From Galeruca laticollis (lineage: Eukaryota > Arthropoda > Insecta > Coleoptera > Chrysomelidae): a stretch of 64,000 nt of DNA. The translations under genes and the position numbers were made by a program. Positions within the stretch are counted from its first letter, which is position 1. The number at the start of each line of letters is the position of its first letter. The notes under the pieces are model-generated. The model was not told the DNA's origin, made no database searches, and worked only from the letters and a program-made list of their open reading frames with translations. Below, piece after piece: positions 59,662-64,000 of this stretch. The stretch covers positions 116,890,957-116,954,956 of the forward strand of contig OY998181.1 in assembly GCA_963921935.1 (NCBI GenBank). The letters are read 5' to 3'.

Positions 59662-62050
59662 GATGCAAAGTTGTGACACGACGTTCTGTATTTTCAGACT
59701 AAATGGCCTATTTTAAATCATGTAAATTTGCAACTTTTCCGCAGTTTAATTTTCTTAGCATGAAACAAACAAAAATTTATAATCATGAAAACAGTTTATT
59801 ATGTTAATATAAATGATACAAATTTTGAAAGGTAGAATGTTTTTAAAGTATGTATATTTTTCTTCCATTCTTAATTTCTAGCAATTTCCGCAGTGCTGTC
59901 ACATATTATTAAATAGCACATGTCCTTTCATGCAATATGTAATGCACCTTGTATCAGGTGATAATAGTTATATTTTTCAATTATCACTATTATATTGTAA
60001 TGCGTATTGCCCAGGTAAGCCCAAAGGAGACAGAGTCCAATTAAATTAACTGTTTTATTTCTGAAAATAATATTAACAACGACAAAAATAAATTAAAATT
60101 CAATACTCTATATAATTCTCCGGTACGTAAATATTTCGTAGGCCACGCTTCGTCGATCCGTATCCTTTCATCGGTTGATAGGTACTGGTGGCCTGAATTG
60201 TACTTAGGTGGAACTAAAGTGGTGTGTGTTTCGATTTCGGAGATATACTAGACGGTGGACGTGACTCTCTATGTCCTGTGAAATGTTCAGCTAACCGGGG
60301 ATCTGAGCAACCGGCGGATCAATACTCTTTCGGTTTTAGTCTCAAGATTCGGGAGTATCGTTTATAGCTAGTCACTACCCAGCTTAACGAATACTTCTAT
60401 GTGCAGGGACTGTAGTAATTACAGCGTGTCAATATCACACCGAAATTATTCTAACAGTTAAAGCGATCGTTTATAGCCAGTCAATAGCCAGCTTAACGGC
60501 GCTTCCCTACGGAGATACTGTAGAGATTTCGGTGCGTCAGTACCACACCGAAATTCTTCTAATAGTTGGAACAATCGTTCACGTTTCCGTCAATACCAGA
60601 AACCAACGGTCGTTCTAATGAATGATGTATAAAGTAGGATCAATACTCCGACTTAGTACAACACTCGGCAGAAGATAGTGTAAAGCGTTTAAGGTCGAAG
60701 TCAGTACCCTCGACCTACGCTTCGCACTGGAGGCGGCTGAACTTGTAGGAGCAGGAGTCCGTAAACCAAGTCGTCTCTTCGTCTGTTGATTCGCATTTTT
60801 ATATCCATCGTGGTGGTGGTGGTGGTAGTCTCTGTCCCTTCTACCGTCGATTCCTCGTGCGCATCCGGCGTGGTGGCTCTGCTGTTCTGGTGGGGTATAT
60901 CGTCATCGCGGCGATAACTGGTTTTCTGAATCGAGTTTTATAGTAACGCATTTATGTCGTTACAATATATTCATCAAAATGAATTATGCAATTCTTGTCT
61001 TTTGCTTTTGAGAGCGGTTTTAATTTTTCTTCATTCAGATACTTCAAAGGTGACTTCACTTCAATTAAGCATTTTTCGCAAACAAACCCATATTATCATT
61101 AAAACAGGGTTTCAAGAGTATGTTGAAAGATGGTTTGATGATACTAGAACAAACCATCAGTATTATTTATCTCATATTTTCACATTAATCAAAATAATCC
61201 AGTAAACATAACCTCAAACATAGCTTTTAAAATTAAAAAATACGGATTGCAGGATAATTTACATTATCATAACTATAATTTTTGATATCGGGTCGATACG
61301 ATTACGTACTTTTTAACAATTTATTCCTTTTAAAACATTTATGAAACTCTTAAATAATCAAAAATCTACACTCAAATGGACATTATGTCAACAAATTTTG
61401 TTTGGATCCGTGTTGATCCCTGTATATAATATTCTCTTTTCTATGCACATGCGTGCTGTGGTTTGGATGCAACATAAAAAACAGATATAAGGTTTCTGTG
61501 CTCACAAATATTTGAAATCAAAACATTCGAACAGAAATGCGTTTCTTTGAACCGTCAAGAGTGGAAAGACAGAGAGAGAAAATATGTTGAATAAGTAAAA
61601 GCCGATTCAGTACTACTATCGACATCTATCGTAAATATTTTGAACCAAATAATTACTAAATTAGTAACTAGTATTGTGTAGGTTTTTAGGTTCATATACC
61701 TGTGAGGAGGCCCCTCTTAAGGTGTTAATGAAATTTATTTGCACTTTTCAAATTAAAATATAGACTCCAGTTATAATTACACAATTTGCAAATAAATATA
61801 TCAATCTCTCAACTTCAGCTAATACACTAATAGAATATGTCAATATGTATATAATCTTCTTTTTGTCCTAAAATCTATACCTGTCCTATATCCCTACCGA
61901 GGCAACTCTCAATGTGTGCAAATGCTCGGTTGTTGCCCCCGAGCGAGAAAAGTCTTAAACCTTTGTTGTTTTGTCTTATAGCATGTTTACAGCCAGAAGA
62001 AAAAGAGGGAAGATGGGAGCAGCCACTCCCAGACGCTTGCAAGAGCATTC
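59662..62050 (+). repeat. Composite repeat copy B
   Basis: It matches copy A (17330-21064) in order but lacks the two transposons that split copy A, so it serves as the uninterrupted reference for both sites. It has about 510 bp not in copy A (59857-59995 and 60965-61337), into which a solo LTR inserted. 60965-61205 keeps an open frame (KTGFQEYVERWFDDTRTNHQ) with no recognised domain. The 46-residue frame MCANARLLPPSEK is kept at 61912. Confidence 0.75.
59996..60964 (-). repeat. Solo LTR, 969 bp, ATAT duplication
   Basis: It starts TGTAATGCG and ends GTCGTTACA, with short inverted termini TGTAA/TTACA. It is flanked by ATAT on both sides (59992-59995 and 60965-60968). On the minus strand it has TATAAAACTCG near 60935-60945 at its 5' end and ATAAAACAG near 60047 toward its 3' end, as expected for promoter and polyadenylation signals. 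It is much GC-richer than its surroundings. A 4-bp duplication fits a Ty3/gypsy-group LTR. There is no internal region, so it is the product of LTR-LTR recombination. Confidence 0.85.
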
Positions 62051-62175
62051 CAGTGTTGTTAATTGGCGGACTAAAGTCCGATTTTCGGACTTTTTTTATG
62101 ATGGCGGACATTTGGCGGACTAGTATTGTGTACGTTTTTAGGTTTATATACCTGTGAGGAGGCCCCTCTTAAGGA
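62051..62175. repeat. GGCGGAC palindrome and partial duplication
   Basis: GGCGGACTAAAGTCCGATTT and TTTGGCGGACTAGTATTGTG form a small inverted cluster. It is followed by TATACCTGTGAGGAGGCCCC at about 62146, a second copy of 61696-61716 with its 5' flank. It marks a local rearrangement at the end of copy B. Confidence 0.65.
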
Positions 62176-62577
62176 CTGCTCAAGGATCAAGCCGATCATA
62201 TATTCCGCAACTGATAATTGAGCATTATTAAAGTTAAAATTAATAAAGGTAATTTACAAAATAAATATGTACCCTGAAATGGCGCAAAAGTAAGCAAATG
62301 TACTAGATTGTAACTAATTTTATTGGTGAAAAGGGAAAACCTAATAAATTTGTTTAATTTCCATTAAACACGTGATATTCTGTTTATTTGCGATGATATA
62401 TAGAAGACTGTTTTTAGTTTGAAGTTACGTTCATTGAAAAGATTGTATTTGGATTTTATTTATTTTTTTGTATTATATATTAAATAGTTTAATTGTACAA
62501 GTTTTGCTTCATTTAATTTAATATGCTGCAAATTTTTAGAGCATAGTCGGTATGGTTTTAGTAAGATTGTTGAGAAT
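62176..62577. other. AT-rich spacer
   Basis: I recognise no gene or repeat in this stretch. Confidence 0.3.
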
Positions 62578-63666
62578 CATGGTTAATAGATGTATAGGTT
62601 GTCTGGTAACTTTCGGCCAATCAGAGTGTGCATTTTTGGCGGGCTGTGACGTCGCCCAGAATGCTCATTTAAATTTAATGTTTTATTTTACTTATTTTGC
62701 AAGGAATCGAAGAAAAACTATTGCAAATTGGCACATAAGTATGAATAAAATATAACTAACATATTTATTGGAATTTTAATTGTGGTTAAACATCTATTAC
62801 GCTTTTAAATAAGAAGATAAACATAAAGATTTACAATCTAATCATTTATTTAATTAAAATATCTATGAGTTTTACTGCAAATATAAACAACAAAATTATT
62901 TCAACTGTCAGCGAAGTCCCTATGATCTTTTTTTATTGGATTTTCTAGTTCTGAAAGGTGAAGTTTTTCCACATTTTCTTGTGCTGAAATTATTTGTTTG
63001 AGCATTATGTTTTCATTTTGCAGAGCTTCAAGCATGCTTCTTCACATTTCATCTTTATTAAGCTTCTTAGCAGTCAAGTTCATCAGCCTTGCTTGCATTT
63101 CGTCTTCATAATCTTCTGGCTTAAAATGTGTGCTATAAATTCTTTTATTTATAGAAGACCATTTATCCTTACGTATGCATTTTCTTTCCCATCCTTTGAA
63201 AACTCTGGGTCTTTATACGGTTTGTGAAAAAATATAAATGCTCGTCTGTTTCCTTTGCTTTTTTGAATTATTTTTACATGTAGCCACGCTAAAAACTATT
63301 CTTCTCAGTATATCATCCTATAAAGAATGAAATAGTATTACAGGAGTGATTAAAAAGAAAATAATTTGTAAGAACATACTTTTACTTTGAAAACAAAATA
63401 GCTCGTGTCCTTTTCACAAACTATAATAATTATACACAAAAAAACAAGCTTTTCGCTTACAACACAATGTTTGTTTATAAATAGCTTAATATATTAGTAA
63501 ATAAAAAACCGCCAAAAAATTATAAAAAACAAAACTAAACTATTTAAACAACACACAAACTCCATTAACTGTGTACCATGCGCTTAGTCATTCTCGAAGA
63601 CGATGTAACCCCCTCGCGACGCTTTCTCCATAAGTTACCCGGCAACCTATACATCTATTAACCTTG
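62578..63666 (-). mobile_element. Inverted-repeat element carrying THAP remnant (P-like?)
   Basis: The left end CATGGTTAATAGATGTATAG pairs with the complement of the right end (CAAGGTTAATAGATGTATAG). Inverted similarity continues through GGTTG and GGTAACTT, about 31 bp in all. Flanking 8-9 bp are similar but not identical (GTTGAGAAT and GTTAAGGAT), possibly a decayed duplication. A broken THAP frame lies inside. CA termini, a terminal repeat of about 31 bp, an 8-bp-type flank and THAP together recall P elements. There is no transposase core, so it would be a deleted copy. Confidence 0.6.
62890..63230 (-). pseudogene. THAP domain remnant with leucine-rich tail
   Basis: Minus-strand FHKPYKDPEFSK, a frameshift, then KGWERKCIRKDKWSSINKRI, STHFKPEDYEDEMQARLMNL. 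This follows the middle and end of a THAP domain (FP.KD, Trp, HFKPEDY). The Cys of the usual C-x2-H reads Tyr (IYSTHF). A TGA follows KDEM, then the frame continues LEALQNENIMLKQI, a short coiled-coil-like stretch, to a stop near 62907. The N-terminal Cys pair is not visible. Frameshift, stop and the missing ligand mean it is inactive. Confidence 0.7.
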
Positions 63667-64000
63667 GTTAAGGATATTTTTCACCTATTCTAGTAGCAGT
63701 GCCCCACAGGATTACTTATTTCCATTTAACTCTGTGTTCGCGTCGCTCAAGCCGGACCTGTCGGACGAAAACGTCATCACTGAACCTAACCTTTTTAATT
63801 TCATGGTTGAGGTTTATTATGTTTTGACTATTTTGTATCGTTTTTTTGAATTATGAAGGTGTAGTTTATTAATTTATCTGTGGGTTCAGGTGGTAAGTAA
63901 ACTTCTCTAAATGTCAATCAAGAAACTCTATAAATACAAAGCACGTTATGGCAGTGTAAATACAAAACTTTTGAATTAATGTTTTAATGAATACATTTTA
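63667..64000. other. Unassigned window end
   Basis: No gene or repeat is recognised. Confidence 0.3.

Overview
The window reads as a gene-poor, AT-rich insect-type nuclear genome, possibly from a beetle or another insect with a large repeat-rich genome. The basis is short exons with GTAAGT donors, BEL/Pao and Ty3/gypsy retroelements, mariner, hAT and PIF-like DNA transposons, LINE 3' ends, long (TA)n tracts, and no operons or ribosome binding sites. No intact multi-exon host gene is visible. The gene-like pieces are four THAP zinc-finger remnants or exons (6119-6585 minus; 7275-7376 continued at 12912-12957 plus; 21373-21845 plus; about 62890-63230 minus) and one exon of a YqaJ-type exonuclease domain (16556-16802 minus). 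All could be transposon-derived.

Region 1-14 kb: a dispersed repeat (copies at 1-395 and 13636-14035), a diverged two-unit repeat, an RTE-like LINE tail, a decayed hAT transposase and a pogo/Tigger-type terminus. Next come a two-exon THAP segment with a 34-bp micro-transposon beside it, and a BEL/Pao element (7377-12911, minus). The BEL/Pao element inserted inside a THAP coding exon and left a 5-bp duplication, ACGGG; a LINE 3' fragment then follows the exon tail.

Region 14-22 kb: nested DNA transposons. These are a 966-bp element with a 9-bp target duplication that carries a TA-flanked MITE, the YqaJ exon, and a composite repeat (copy A, second copy at 59.66-62.05 kb). Copy A was hit by two elements with exact 8-bp duplications, one confirmed by an intact site in copy B and the other supported by a diverged one. 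A THAP gene segment with two exons follows.

Region 22-58 kb: dominated by one retroelement community. A family of LTR elements with about 1.8-1.9 kb LTRs that start TTGAACC is present as two gag-only elements (24931-31580 and 42627-49002, plus strand) and two minus-strand solo LTRs (22877-24886 and 31983-33929). A nearly complete Ty3/gypsy element on the minus strand (49007-58176) has a SAP-domain gag, protease, RT, RNase H and integrase. Its gag is recognisably homologous to the gag-only proteins, so it is a plausible helper type. Almost every member of this community, and two near-perfect palindromes (22053-22849 and 31638-31948), abuts a (TA)n tract. Between them lie a mariner-like element with about 450-bp inverted repeats (35079-37384) and a decayed IS630/Tc1-type transposase (40205-41390).

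Region 58-64 kb: unrecognised sequence, copy B of the composite repeat with a clean 969-bp solo LTR (ATAT duplication), and a 1.09-kb inverted-repeat element holding a broken THAP reading frame (62578-63666), which is a candidate P-element-like derivative. All coordinates and identities were read by eye and no database search was possible.
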